Assembly: GCF_000956175.1 (NCBI RefSeq)
Contig: NZ_CP011070.1
Span: 806,001-870,000 of the forward strand
Source: Nitrosopumilus adriaticus
Lineage (GTDB): Archaea; Thermoproteota; Nitrososphaeria; Nitrososphaerales; Nitrosopumilaceae
Direction: 5' to 3'
Length of the DNA: 64,000 nucleotides
This document shows, piece by piece, positions 9,024 through 18,134 of the stretch. The position numbers were made by a program, and so were the translations under genes. The notes under the pieces were generated by a model. That model ran no database searches. It was not told the origin of the DNA and saw only the letters and a program-made list of their open reading frames with translations. Each line of letters begins with the position of its first letter. The first letter of the stretch is position 1.

Positions 9024-9193
9024 ATCAAAGAGAAGCTGGAATTTGTTTTCCAACTACTGACGGTGAAATTGATATGAGTAAGATGCTATATGGTGATTCT
9101 GCCTTGTTTCATGAATGGTGTTTTGATTATTTTGACTATCTTTGGAGGGATTCTAATTCTTTTCAAGAGACTAAACTTGGTCCTAATAATTAG
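8999..9193 (+). pseudogene. Displaced C-terminal fragment of the winged-helix regulator
   Basis: In the frame one base back from the upstream ORF, this open stretch of about 64 codons reads IVLVLNQREAGICFPTTDG and then FHEWCFDYFDYLWRD, ending at the TAG at 9191-9193. It has no start codon of its own. It matches what is expected at the C-terminus of the FilR1-like regulator family, so it belongs to the gene starting at 8376. The break is at the A6 run 8997-9002. Confidence 0.8.
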
Positions 9194-9200
9194 GGTGTAT

Positions 9201-10619
9201 TTACCACCTGAATTGATAACAATCATGAACATTTATCACTTTATTTTTTAATGATTTCCAAACAATTTCAGTTTTCCCTCTTTTCACATTAGTTTGAGGT
9301 GGTGGTTTTGCAAGGATTTTTTCACCCAATTGATTAATTTTGAGCGCTTTTGCCTCAATTCTGAAATTTTTAGGAATTTTAAAAACATATTTGAATTTCT
9401 TACATTTTGCTAAAAACACATATTCAAAAATTCTATCTGGCTCTTCCCAATCATATTCTAAAGTGATTAAATCTGATTTGTTATGCTTAATCGGTTTTGC
9501 AAGTTCAACTAAGAATTTTTTTTCAAGTGGTTTATTTGTGTCTGTATGCCCAATTCTTAATTTATTTCCTTTTTTGTCTTTCACTGTTAAATTGATATCT
9601 TTGAGATTGTCTTTTGGAACCTCTCCTCCAATCTCGTAATATAGATCTGTTAGTGGTTTCTTTGATATGTTTTTCACATCCCATACCCATGTGTGATGTG
9701 TCATCATGTTTTTTGTGTTGCTCACATCTAAGCGAATTTCAATATTTTTGAACTCAAATTTTTTAGTTGGATCGGCATCTTCTTCTAAATTGATTTTATC
9801 TTTTTTGGGTATGTGCTTATTTCCAAAAGTTTTTCCAAAAATATTGTATATTGATAATTTATCTCCGTGTTTTATTTGATATTCTCCAATTGGATGCATG
9901 ATGCTTTCATATTCTGGTGCTAATTTACTAATATCATCACCAATTCTACCTGAAGCAAATATCTGATTCTCTTCACAAAGATCCATGACTCTACGTGCCA
10001 TTATTATTCCTGGGCCCCAAACTGTATCTTCATTTTCAATATCTTTGATAAAATATACCGGGCCTGTATCTAGCCCTATTCTAATAAAAATTCTATCACT
10101 TACTCTGTGAGTTTTATTGTATTTGTTTAGCAATTTGTGTAGATCAGTGGCTAATCGTAATGGTTGTTCTGGACTTTCTGAAAAACCAATTGCCACCCCG
10201 TCCCCTGTAGGCAATATGACTGTCGTGTTGACATCTCTTTTTTTAAATGTCTCTGTATTTTGAATTTGTTGATTCAAAATGCTGATTTTCCTAATCTGAG
10301 CTTTTGTGGAATTTTTGGGATTTGAACTTCCTACAATATCTGTGAAAAACCAATGAAGCGTTTTTGTAAGTGTTTTTACTTCACTTACGGAAAATTCTTC
10401 TAATTTTAATAATTTATGAATATAGTTAACCGTGTTGATTTGCATTGAATTTAAAATCTCATAACTATTTGATGTTGGGGATGTTTTTAGAGTGATTCTG
10501 TTTTTCTTTAGTTCTTCTAAGAGCCAATCTTTTGTTTTTCCATACTCTTCCATCCGGCCCTGAATTTCTGCAATTTTTTTTACTTTGTTATTTGAATTTC
10601 TATGTTTTTTATTTATCAA
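9201..10619 (-). CDS. Class III nucleotidyl cyclase with extra C-terminal domain
   Basis: Residues about 88-260 are a class III adenylate/guanylate cyclase domain. Both metal-binding aspartates are present (Asp94 in FFTDIVGSS, and the Asp in TGDGVAIGF), together with RIGLDTGPV. In the segment normally carrying the catalytic Asn and Arg (VNxAxR) the sequence is IIMARR: the Arg is kept but the Asn is not obvious. An N-terminal helical part of about 85 residues precedes it. The last 185 residues form a beta-rich, charged domain that I do not recognise (HTWVWDVKNISKKPLTD, WEEPDRIFEY). No membrane segment is seen. It is divergent from a second cyclase at 10894. Confidence 0.8.
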   Translation of the reverse strand: MINKKHRNSNNKVKKIAEIQGRMEEYGKTKDWLLEELKKNRITLKTSPTSNSYEILNSMQINTVNYIHKLLKLEEFSVSEVKTLTKTLHWFFTDIVGSSNPKNSTKAQIRKISILNQQIQNTETFKKRDVNTTVILPTGDGVAIGFSESPEQPLRLATDLHKLLNKYNKTHRVSDRIFIRIGLDTGPVYFIKDIENEDTVWGPGIIMARRVMDLCEENQIFASGRIGDDISKLAPEYESIMHPIGEYQIKHGDKLSIYNIFGKTFGNKHIPKKDKINLEEDADPTKKFEFKNIEIRLDVSNTKNMMTHHTWVWDVKNISKKPLTDLYYEIGGEVPKDNLKDINLTVKDKKGNKLRIGHTDTNKPLEKKFLVELAKPIKHNKSDLITLEYDWEEPDRIFEYVFLAKCKKFKYVFKIPKNFRIEAKALKINQLGEKILAKPPPQTNVKRGKTEIVWKSLKNKVINVHDCYQFRW

Positions 10620-10893
10620 TATTTTTGACTATGTGTACCAGATAAAATCATTTTTCGTGATATTTACTCTAAACAACTCTCAGTTTTCTCTGATTTGGGT
10701 CTCAGTGGTTCTTAAAACCAATGCCTAAATTAAGACAGTTCCGCTTCCTTTTCCAAAACACTCGGTTTCATTTTCTATTTTCATACGTTCATACTGCTCT
10801 GAAACTATACATTATTGGATGTTTTGATTGCAGCTAATTTCTTCTCATTTTAGCTAAATACCCTATATGTTAATTTTCTGACATTGATTCCTC
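10620..10893 (+). promoter_or_regulatory. Divergent intergenic region between the two cyclases
   Basis: This 274-bp gap carries the upstream regions of both cyclase genes. On the plus strand a TATA-like CTATATG (10863-10869) lies about 25-30 bases before the ATG at 10894, which predicts a leaderless mRNA. I see no ORF with protein-like composition and no RNA gene. Confidence 0.5.
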
Positions 10894-11616
10894 ATGGGTA
10901 AAAACTTCTCAGATTTGTATGGTAATTCGTTGCCTGACAATTTTTTTGATTATGCTGAATTATCTCCATTAAATGCTGATTTGCCTGAATCTACAGGTTC
11001 TGTCCTTTTAGATGACTTGAAGCCACGTGAATATTCTGTTGCTTTTGATAGTAAGTGCAAGAGCTATTGCATTGGATGTGTGGATATGGTGAACTCTACT
11101 AAAATCTCTGCACATCTAGGAACAGGAAAAATCTCTCGCTACTACCAGATCTTTCTAAACTCCATGTCAAAAATTATTGGAGAATATGGTGGAACTGTAA
11201 TCAAAAATATTGGGGATTGTTTAATGTATTATTTCCCTTCTTCTGGAAGATACAATAACACTTTTGGGTTTATGAGTTGCATTGAATGTAATCTGTGCTT
11301 AGTTGAAGCCCATGATTTTATTTGTGAGCAACTTCGTCAAGAAGGTTTACCAAACTTAGATTATAGAATTAGTTCTGATTATGGTGCTGTTTGTATTATG
11401 CAATCTACTGATTCATCCTCTCTTGACATGATAGGGCCTCCTGTTAACATGTGTTCCAAGATTAACCGAATTGCCAAACCAAATCAGGTTGTAGTTGGTG
11501 GGGACTTTCATCAAATGGCAAAATCCTTGAAAGAATACAATTTCAAATCTACGAGTGATTATTCCCTAGGGTACAAGTTTTCTTATCCTGTTTATTCAGT
11601 TTCGAGGAAACTTTGA
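10894..11616 (+). CDS. Class III adenylate/guanylate cyclase-like protein
   Basis: This 240-residue soluble protein contains a cyclase homology domain over about residues 55-235. The metal ligands are in CIGCVDMVNSTKIS and KNIGDCLMYYF. The catalytic-loop motif is GPPVNMCSKINRIA, keeping the Asn but replacing the usual Arg by Lys. It therefore complements the neighbouring cyclase, which keeps Arg but not Asn. Cyclases with incomplete loops may act as heterodimers or use other nucleotides. That is an inference. There is no sensor domain beyond about 50 N-terminal residues. Confidence 0.8.
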   Translation: MGKNFSDLYGNSLPDNFFDYAELSPLNADLPESTGSVLLDDLKPREYSVAFDSKCKSYCIGCVDMVNSTKISAHLGTGKISRYYQIFLNSMSKIIGEYGGTVIKNIGDCLMYYFPSSGRYNNTFGFMSCIECNLCLVEAHDFICEQLRQEGLPNLDYRISSDYGAVCIMQSTDSSSLDMIGPPVNMCSKINRIAKPNQVVVGGDFHQMAKSLKEYNFKSTSDYSLGYKFSYPVYSVSRKL

Positions 11617-11743
11617 GGTTTTTAGATATGAATGATAAATTAATATATAAACAAAATAAAATGTTCTTAATAGAGTATGTTCTTATTCTAGCAACAAATG
11701 TTTCCAATAAAATACTATTTGATTATTATGGGATTTGGAAGGA

Positions 11744-13579
11744 ATGAAGTCCTTCTATAAAATCTATGTTTTAGTTTTCATTTCATCTATCTTATTGATT
11801 CCTGCGTTTCCATTACAGGATGCTTATGCTGTAACTACAATTGTATGGAGATTATCTGGTGGAATTGTTACTGGTGCTCCTCTGAACCAAGGGGATGCCT
11901 TTGGCACTGATTTTGTTTCAGTACGTGTCACTGATACAGATTTGGGTGCAAATGGAAATTCTCTTGAAACAATTAATGTTGTACTTACTGGAACTACTAC
12001 TGGCGATTCTTTTACACTGACTCTTACGGAAACTGGAGATTCTGGTGTTTTTGACAGTGGAGATATTGTTTTGATGAACGGAAATGATAGATTTCTGACT
12101 TCTGATACTGGTACTGCTACAATTGCTGATGCGAACTGTTCTGGCGTATGTGATGTCGGTGCAATTGATACACTGGTTGGAGTTTCTGGCGTTGAGGGAA
12201 TGGATATTTTCTCTGATGAAGATGGTGGAACAACACCCATCACTTTAACCTTGGTTGAAACTGGTTTAGATACTCGCGAATTCATTGCTTCATTTGATTT
12301 TGTTACATCTGGTACCTCAAGCGGTTCCTCTCTACGAGTGAATCCTGGTAGTGTTATCACCTATATCGATAATGAGGATTTTGAATTTAACAATGGTTAC
12401 ATTCTAGGCGGACCTGCAAATGAAGGTGCTATCTCTGTAGTTCCTCCAAGTGATGAAGTAATTTCTGCTGGTGAACATGTTGCCCGTGCTACCTATAATG
12501 GAGTATCTGCCGATTTGGATATTACTGATGACTTTGCTGGTGGGAGGGGTTCTGGCGGATTAATTCGTCCTGGATTGGTAGTTGATTCTGTTGCCCCTAG
12601 TCCCACTAATACTGAATCAAGTTCTGGGAGTGGTTGTTCTGGAGATTGCACTCCACCAACTGTTGGGGTTGATTCAAATTTGAAGAGAATTGTAGAAAAT
12701 GGCTTTTCTTTTAATGGCAATCCTGTAAATGCTGAGTTGTATTATACCCCATATCCTTTAGTCACAGTCAATGTTGGCCAACAAAATAAGGTTGAACTGA
12801 AAATATTTGATGATGCCGGTTTTGAGAATATTGCGCATGTGGGTTTGGGGTTTGGTCTTGGAAATGGTGAATCCTTTGATAAAAGTAGGGTCACAATTAA
12901 TTTAGATATGACCCGTGATGGACAAAATATCTTATCTAAGGTTGATCCTGAGAATGTTCTAGAAAATGTTGCAATAATTACAGACAAAGTCCCATGCAAT
13001 TCTACTAGTTCTGTTTTGTGTCTAAAGGTGATGATATTTCATACTTTTCGAGCCCCTCTAGAATTTAATATGCTTGCAACATACATTTGGGATCATTCAA
13101 AGAATGCATGGCAAAATTACTATAATCATGGGATACACATTGAAGGTGATTCTTTGAATCCTCCAAAAGAATATTCTGGAATCCATAAAGGTCACCTCAT
13201 TCATTTATTTGAAACAGGGAAAAATATGGCAATTGACAGTAGTGGAAATACTTGGACATTTGACAAAACTTGGAAAATGGATTATATCCCACTTGAAAAA
13301 CCAATTGATGGCATTACACAACATGGGATTGATAGGAATAACGCATGGTTTGAATCTTACAAAAAAGGTCAAGAACTACTTGCTGAAGAAAAACTTGATC
13401 TAATGTTGGATGATTTAGAAACCGAAGAAAATTCTAAGCATGCCCCTCAAACACACTATGGCGATTTCTATAATTCATCAGAAAACATTCAACTACAATC
13501 TGATATAAAATTTCAAAAACTAAAGGCAAAATACATTTTTTCACAATTGTATGATGTAAAACATAATTTCCAAAAATGA
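11744..13579 (+). CDS. Large secreted surface protein
   Basis: The ATG at 11744 (GGAAGG just before it; a TTG at 11735 is an alternative) gives a clean signal peptide ending in QDAYA. Residues about 30-220 hold two copies of a beta-rich repeat with signatures TLTLTETGDSGVFDSGD and ITLTLVETGLDTREF, a pattern seen in large thaumarchaeal cell-surface proteins. A Ser/Gly/Cys linker (CSGDCTPP) leads to a conserved C-terminal region of about 300 residues with WDHSKNAWQNYYNHGIH. No transmembrane anchor is visible, so it may be released or bound to the S-layer. The function is unknown. Confidence 0.8.
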   Translation: MKSFYKIYVLVFISSILLIPAFPLQDAYAVTTIVWRLSGGIVTGAPLNQGDAFGTDFVSVRVTDTDLGANGNSLETINVVLTGTTTGDSFTLTLTETGDSGVFDSGDIVLMNGNDRFLTSDTGTATIADANCSGVCDVGAIDTLVGVSGVEGMDIFSDEDGGTTPITLTLVETGLDTREFIASFDFVTSGTSSGSSLRVNPGSVITYIDNEDFEFNNGYILGGPANEGAISVVPPSDEVISAGEHVARATYNGVSADLDITDDFAGGRGSGGLIRPGLVVDSVAPSPTNTESSSGSGCSGDCTPPTVGVDSNLKRIVENGFSFNGNPVNAELYYTPYPLVTVNVGQQNKVELKIFDDAGFENIAHVGLGFGLGNGESFDKSRVTINLDMTRDGQNILSKVDPENVLENVAIITDKVPCNSTSSVLCLKVMIFHTFRAPLEFNMLATYIWDHSKNAWQNYYNHGIHIEGDSLNPPKEYSGIHKGHLIHLFETGKNMAIDSSGNTWTFDKTWKMDYIPLEKPIDGITQHGIDRNNAWFESYKKGQELLAEEKLDLMLDDLETEENSKHAPQTHYGDFYNSSENIQLQSDIKFQKLKAKYIFSQLYDVKHNFQK

Positions 13580-13693
13580 AAATTTTTTATTATGTTTTGA
13601 TTCCCTACATTGTTTAGATTCTTAAATTATGGCTGTTAATACTATGATTGAAATACCTTCTGATAATTGGGAATAGAAAATTACTTGATAAAT

Positions 13694-14431
13694 TTAATAT
13701 CTTTTAAAATCGTGCCTAGCTAGCCTTCTATTTCTCATTCGTGTAATTCTGTTTTCTGAAAGTTCTCTTTTACCATATTTTTTTTGTAGTCTTGAAATGT
13801 CTCTCGGATGCAATACGAAGGCATTTGGATGATCAAGAGATTTTGAAAAAGGCCACATTATGGCATCCTTACTTTTAATATCATGACGTAGTCCAATTTT
13901 ATGTATAAATTCATGCATGAACACATGTAACAGTGATTCTGATTTAACTTTGGTCTTACTATCTTTTTTGTAATGTATGGGATCAATTAGTTTACCTGGT
14001 ATTTGATCTCCATAAACTGTCCAAAAATGATTGTCATTAAAAACAATTTTTTTATGATCTGGTTTTTTTGATAAATCTCTTGGGATTAAGTGTGCATAAG
14101 CTAAAATTTGTGGATTTTTTATAAATTCAGGATCATCCTGTGTAAAATAGATATCTATATCTGTATTTTTTGAAATGTCTCTTTCTCGTTTGAATCTGAT
14201 ATTTTTAATATGAAGCCCTATGGCTCTTACTCCTACCACTACTGCTTTGGTTTGAATTTTTTTTGATTTGATATCTTTTGAATGTGAAATTATTTTGTAT
14301 GTGACAATTCCATCTGGATATTTGTATGGCCATTCTAATTGCTCAATTTCATTTTTTTTCTTATTTTCATTTACCTCTAAAAATTCTTTTCCGTAATACC
14401 CATCAGGACTTTTTATAAAATGACATTTCAC
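13694..14431 (-). CDS. Metzincin-type zinc metalloprotease without signal peptide
   Basis: Residues 173-183 read HEFIHKIGLRH, the extended zinc-binding motif HExxHxxGxxH. Met192 in DAIMWPF is a likely Met-turn, so this belongs to the metzincin clan (matrixin-like). At 245 residues it has no signal peptide or membrane helix, so its cellular location is unclear. The C-terminus is Arg/Lys-rich. It is divergent from the larger secreted metzincin at 14648. I do not recognise a specific subfamily. Confidence 0.8.
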   Translation of the reverse strand: MKCHFIKSPDGYYGKEFLEVNENKKKNEIEQLEWPYKYPDGIVTYKIISHSKDIKSKKIQTKAVVVGVRAIGLHIKNIRFKRERDISKNTDIDIYFTQDDPEFIKNPQILAYAHLIPRDLSKKPDHKKIVFNDNHFWTVYGDQIPGKLIDPIHYKKDSKTKVKSESLLHVFMHEFIHKIGLRHDIKSKDAIMWPFSKSLDHPNAFVLHPRDISRLQKKYGKRELSENRITRMRNRRLARHDFKRY

Positions 14432-14647
14432 GGTGTGTTCTTTCCCAATAGTTAAAAATAAGACTAATAATTAACTTTTCATATGTTCTTATTTTTCAAT
14501 AATATTTTAATAATAAAAAATTCATTTAATAATATTAATTTATAAAAATATTATAAAATAATATATTAAAATCTTAAAAACTTATAATCATTTTATAAAA
14601 TGATCATAGTTATAGCATAGTATGAATATTTGATTCTGTTGGGCGGT
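14432..14647 (+). promoter_or_regulatory. Very AT-rich divergent promoter region
   Basis: This roughly 215-bp stretch between the two metalloprotease genes is almost pure A/T at 14480-14600, with several repeated AATAATATT and TTATAAAAT elements. TATA-like matches are too many to choose from. No ORF is supported. Confidence 0.4.
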
Positions 14648-17038
14648 ATGGAAAAATTAATTGGTACTTCGTTGCCAATTTTATTTACTATATTATTTCT
14701 CATAAATACTCCTAATGTAAATGCTCAATCCGTTGAAGAATTTGGGTTTGATCAACATCCATATGTTGTAAGTTCTGCAACTCCCACTCATGGAGGTTTG
14801 ATGTATTATAATTTTGATTTGGCAGGAAATGGAAATCCTAATGATTCAAAAGTTGCACAAATTATTAGTTCCTGTTATTCTGAACCTTTCCCTGTCTTCT
14901 TAAATGAAACATCTGGACTTGATGATGGGTGGCTATACAGTAAAAGAATAAATTTTGTAGATACATTGTGCCCTAATCCAAATTCAACTCCTCCTTCTAC
15001 TACTAATGTTGATTTTGATATGCATGTGGATCCAACATCTACTGATCCTCTACAAGCAAACTTGACAACATCTGTATTTTTAACTGATTCTTCTGATATT
15101 GTGCCTCCTTCATTATCCGGTTTACAGTGGTCTCCGAAAAAATCTGATGGAAATTACGCTGTTTGTGTAAATGATGTTGATAATGATGCAATTTGTGACG
15201 AATTTGAAAACAATGTGAGCCATTTAGAGATAAATTATCCTCCAGGTACTTCCATCTACAAACTTAATGATACGACATCTCTTGGAAATTGTGACTATTT
15301 TGCATTGATAGATTCTTCAGTACCTTGTTCTGGTTCAGATAAGAAGGATCTTTGGATTGAATTTGATTATATGGAGAGTTTTCCACTTAATGATGATGCA
15401 TTAAAAGATGTACGGGAATCCTTTTGGAAACATGATATTAGAGTTCATTTTATTGTTGATGAAGCAATTCCTAATCAAGAATACCTAAAACCCGGAGGTG
15501 TTAACCATTTTAGATTTTTTGGAACTGATCAAGTAAAATCATTCTATTTTGGAACTCCCACAGAGCGTGATGCTCTTGATTGGAATTCATTGGGGTGGAA
15601 ACAAAAAAAGCAAGTGTTTCATTACGGTCTTTCGATAGATAAACAAAAAGGTGCTCCAACAACCTCAGGATTTGCTGAAAAATTAGGAAATGACTTTGGG
15701 ATTTCTTATGGAGGGTGGCCAAGTGGAGTTCCTACTCATAGTGCTTATCAATCTGGGACAATAATGCATGAGATTGGACACAATTTGGGTCTTGACCATG
15801 GTGGTGATTATGCGGATCCTTTGAACTGTAAACCTAACTATGTTAGTGTCATGAGTTATTCCCGTCAACTTCCAACAATATATGCCCAACCGTTAATTGA
15901 TTTTTCAAATGCTACAATTCAAAGTCTTGATGAAACACAACTCTCAGAAATTAATGGGATTGGAAATTTACCTGATGAATATTCTGATGGGGTGGTAATT
16001 GTTTATGGTCCAACTCCCGAATATATTGAAATTACAGAAAACAATCAAGATATAGATTGGAATCAAGATGGATCGATTGAACAATCCCCTGTTCAAGCTG
16101 AGATTAATTACTTAATAGATGAGGGATGTGGATTAGTTGAATACACTTCCCTATCCGGACATAATGATTGGGAATCTCTTAATTTTGATTCCAGAGGAAC
16201 TGGAAATTGGGTTGATGGTAGGATGACTTCTCCTTGCAAATATGATCCTAAAGATGAAGGAAAATCTAATTCATGTAAATCTGACAACCCCTATCATGGA
16301 AACCCTATGGGTAAAAACATCTTATCCAAATATGCTGATACAAAGAACAAGAAAGATTTCATTCCTAACTGGAATGAACGTGTTTGGTTTGGAGGTGCTG
16401 AAGAATTTACCTCTGAATTAGCTCGTGAACATTTTCTGGCAAATGCCAAGATAATAAATAATACATTTCAGAATCTTCCTGATGAATCTTTTATAGATGA
16501 TCCAAAAAGTATCAAAGAAATATACAAAAAAAGTATCAAGAAAGTTGTATCTCTAATTGAACAGCATGAATATGTGCAATCAGCTGAAGAACTAGAATCT
16601 TTACTTGGAACTATTGATGGAGAAAATGGTGATGACCTTATCAAATCTGATTTTACAACAAAACCCATAAAACAATTGAAAAATAGTATTTCTACTCAAG
16701 AATCTTTAGGATCTGGTGGCATTATACTATATAAGAACAAAGTTTCAAAATGCGAGAAAGACGAAGTTAGCGATAATTCCGGATTGTGCTTTAAAAAATC
16801 AGAATTATGCAAACCCAATCAAATTTTAGATGAAACAGGAGTATGTGTTCCCAAAGGAAATTTCTGTGGTTCTGGAACTGTGTATAAAGATGGAGTATGC
16901 TTGATGGAAGGAAAATCGCCTGGAAAGCAAGACTTGTCAATTGTTTACGGTAGCATTGGAGCAGTTATCGCATCTATCGCATTTGCAGTATTCATGGCAT
17001 CAAAATATACTTCACTGAAATCTAAAATTTCAAAATAG
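14648..17038 (+). CDS. Secreted, membrane-anchored metzincin protease
   Basis: A signal peptide ends in NVNAQS. The zinc motif HEIGHNLGLDH is at about residue 374, followed by the Met-turn VMSYS near residue 401. A calcium-binding-like DVDNDAICDEF lies before the catalytic domain. Near the C-terminus three Cys-rich modules (for example NQILDETGVCVPKG and SGTVYKDGVCLMEG) precede a single transmembrane helix and a short basic tail. The protease should thus face outside while tethered to the membrane. A TTG at 14630 is in frame, but the ATG at 14648, with GGGCGGT before it, fits the signal peptide better. A strong hairpin follows. Confidence 0.85.
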   Translation: MEKLIGTSLPILFTILFLINTPNVNAQSVEEFGFDQHPYVVSSATPTHGGLMYYNFDLAGNGNPNDSKVAQIISSCYSEPFPVFLNETSGLDDGWLYSKRINFVDTLCPNPNSTPPSTTNVDFDMHVDPTSTDPLQANLTTSVFLTDSSDIVPPSLSGLQWSPKKSDGNYAVCVNDVDNDAICDEFENNVSHLEINYPPGTSIYKLNDTTSLGNCDYFALIDSSVPCSGSDKKDLWIEFDYMESFPLNDDALKDVRESFWKHDIRVHFIVDEAIPNQEYLKPGGVNHFRFFGTDQVKSFYFGTPTERDALDWNSLGWKQKKQVFHYGLSIDKQKGAPTTSGFAEKLGNDFGISYGGWPSGVPTHSAYQSGTIMHEIGHNLGLDHGGDYADPLNCKPNYVSVMSYSRQLPTIYAQPLIDFSNATIQSLDETQLSEINGIGNLPDEYSDGVVIVYGPTPEYIEITENNQDIDWNQDGSIEQSPVQAEINYLIDEGCGLVEYTSLSGHNDWESLNFDSRGTGNWVDGRMTSPCKYDPKDEGKSNSCKSDNPYHGNPMGKNILSKYADTKNKKDFIPNWNERVWFGGAEEFTSELAREHFLANAKIINNTFQNLPDESFIDDPKSIKEIYKKSIKKVVSLIEQHEYVQSAEELESLLGTIDGENGDDLIKSDFTTKPIKQLKNSISTQESLGSGGIILYKNKVSKCEKDEVSDNSGLCFKKSELCKPNQILDETGVCVPKGNFCGSGTVYKDGVCLMEGKSPGKQDLSIVYGSIGAVIASIAFAVFMASKYTSLKSKISK

Positions 17039-17066
17039 CAAAAAGATCTTTTTAATGCTATTTTTT
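17032..17066 (+). terminator. Terminator hairpin of the metzincin gene
   Basis: A 9-bp stem (AAAATAGCA at 17032-17040 with TGCTATTTT at 17056-17064) encloses a second self-complementary element, AAAAGATCTTTT. It ends in a run of six T. The stem overlaps the stop codon. This is one of the clearest terminator-like structures in the window. Confidence 0.65.
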
Positions 17067-17380
17067 GAAATAACGGTGTACATACCAATTATGCGTTAAT
17101 GCTTTATAGATTGATCAAATTAATGGCGATATATCAAAAATGAATGACATGAACCCTTGTAGGTATTCCATTTTATTTCATCTTCATATTGTTGATGATG
17201 CCTCAGAAAACCTAGATGATCTTTTTGAATACCCTTGCTAATTTTTTTAAATTTAATTTTGACATTTTTTTATTTGTCTTGATAATTTTGAATATTAGAT
17301 AACTAGTATTTTTTTAAATAAAGTCTGATGTTTAGATAATTTTTAATACTATCCATTATTAATTATTATGATGATCATAT
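17067..17380. other. Intergenic region, no gene supported
   Basis: This AT-rich stretch lies between the metzincin terminator and the next membrane protein gene. A 33-codon frame at 17140-17241 shows no recognisable features. I see no RNA gene. The last 50 bases probably hold the promoter of the gene at 17381. Confidence 0.4.
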
Positions 17381-17842
17381 ATGATTAAAAAAATAATATT
17401 TTTTTCATTGATGATCTTTTCTTTAACTCCTTCAGTTTTTGCACAAGGCACATTTACAGAAGATCTACCAATAAATTCAAAGCCATCTGATTGGATTATT
17501 GTCATCATTGGTGTTCTTGGTGGACTTACTACGGCAGGTCTTGGAATTGCCAAAAATCACAATAAAATACAAGAAAACAGGAAAATATTGAAAGAGATTT
17601 CTCATACTGGTGATTCTGAAGTAAGTAACAAAGTAAAAGATAGTCTAAATGGTGTTTTACCAACAAAACTATCCTTTGATCCTAGCAAATTTTCAAGGAC
17701 TCTTTTGGTGTCAACCCTAACATCCATCTTACTAGCTGCAGGTTCTGCAGTAGTATTTACTGAATTAAACCCTATTACTATGATAATGATTTATGCTGCG
17801 TCCATTGGAATGAGCAGTATTTCTAAACCGGGACATAGGTAG
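17381..17842 (+). CDS. Small membrane protein, 153 aa
   Basis: A signal-peptide-like N-terminus (ends PSVFAQG) is followed by a hydrophobic helix at about 40-57 (DWIIVIIGVLGGLTTAGLG), a charged cytoplasmic-type linker with Lys/Glu-rich sequence, and two more helices at about 108-128 and 130-148. No enzymatic motif is seen. The family is not recognised. It stands alone between a terminator and a microprotein operon. Confidence 0.65.
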   Translation: MIKKIIFFSLMIFSLTPSVFAQGTFTEDLPINSKPSDWIIVIIGVLGGLTTAGLGIAKNHNKIQENRKILKEISHTGDSEVSNKVKDSLNGVLPTKLSFDPSKFSRTLLVSTLTSILLAAGSAVVFTELNPITMIMIYAASIGMSSISKPGHR

Positions 17843-17885
17843 TTTTTTGATGTTGCCGAATTAAACAGATTCTTCTTAAAAAAGC

Positions 17886-17896
17886 CGGTATATATC
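17886..17896 (+). promoter_or_regulatory. TATA box of the microprotein operon
   Basis: GGTATATATCT is a strong archaeal TATA box. Its centre lies about 26 bases before the ATG at 17917, which supports that otherwise very short ORF as the first cistron of a leaderless transcript. Confidence 0.6.
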
Positions 17897-17916
17897 TAGG
17901 GTAAACTAGTTAGAGT

Positions 17917-18030
17917 ATGTTTAAAAAAATATTTGAAAAATTAAAAATTGGTACATCCAAGACAAAATCTTCACATGATGTAAATGCATTCACAGAATCT
18001 GAAAAAAAGAAAGAGGCCAAGCTAAAATGA
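17917..18030 (+). CDS. Basic microprotein, 37 aa
   Basis: This is the first of three overlapping micro-ORFs. The product is Lys-rich and probably helical (FKKIFEKLKIG; SEKKKEAKLK), with no cysteines. Its stop overlaps the next start in an ATGA arrangement. A good TATA box lies about 26 bp before the ATG. No family is recognised. Confidence 0.6.
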   Translation: MFKKIFEKLKIGTSKTKSSHDVNAFTESEKKKEAKLK

Positions 18031-18134
18031 AATATCAATGCAGAATCTGTAATTTTCATTGGGAAGGAAATTCTGATACATTTTCCAAGGTGCTCATTCA
18101 TGAAAAGACTCACACAAAAAAGGTTTCAGCATAA
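18027..18134 (+). CDS. C2H2 zinc-finger microprotein, 35 aa
   Basis: The ORF starts inside the stop codon of the previous one. Cys5, Cys8, His25 and His29 form a C-x2-C-x16-H-x3-H pattern, longer than the classical x12 spacing, with aromatic and Leu residues between. It would fold as one C2H2-like finger and could bind nucleic acid or a protein. Its stop codon shares a base with the next start (TAATG). Confidence 0.65.
   Translation: MKYQCRICNFHWEGNSDTFSKVLIHEKTHTKKVSA

Noticed and set aside
9201-11616. Pycsar-type anti-phage system based on the class III cyclases
   Set aside because: Neighbours are a winged-helix regulator and a secreted protein. There is no TIR, transmembrane or nuclease effector with a cyclic-nucleotide-binding domain next to either cyclase.
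11824-12999. Long minus-strand ORFs inside the large secreted protein gene
   Set aside because: They overlap a gene with a signal peptide and repeats, are Pro/Ser/Val-rich as expected for antisense of Thr/Gly/Asp-rich sequence, and lack starts with promoter signals.
17140-17241. 33-codon ORF between the metzincin and the membrane protein
   Set aside because: There is no well-placed TATA box, no motif and no coupling with a neighbour. It is too weak to call.
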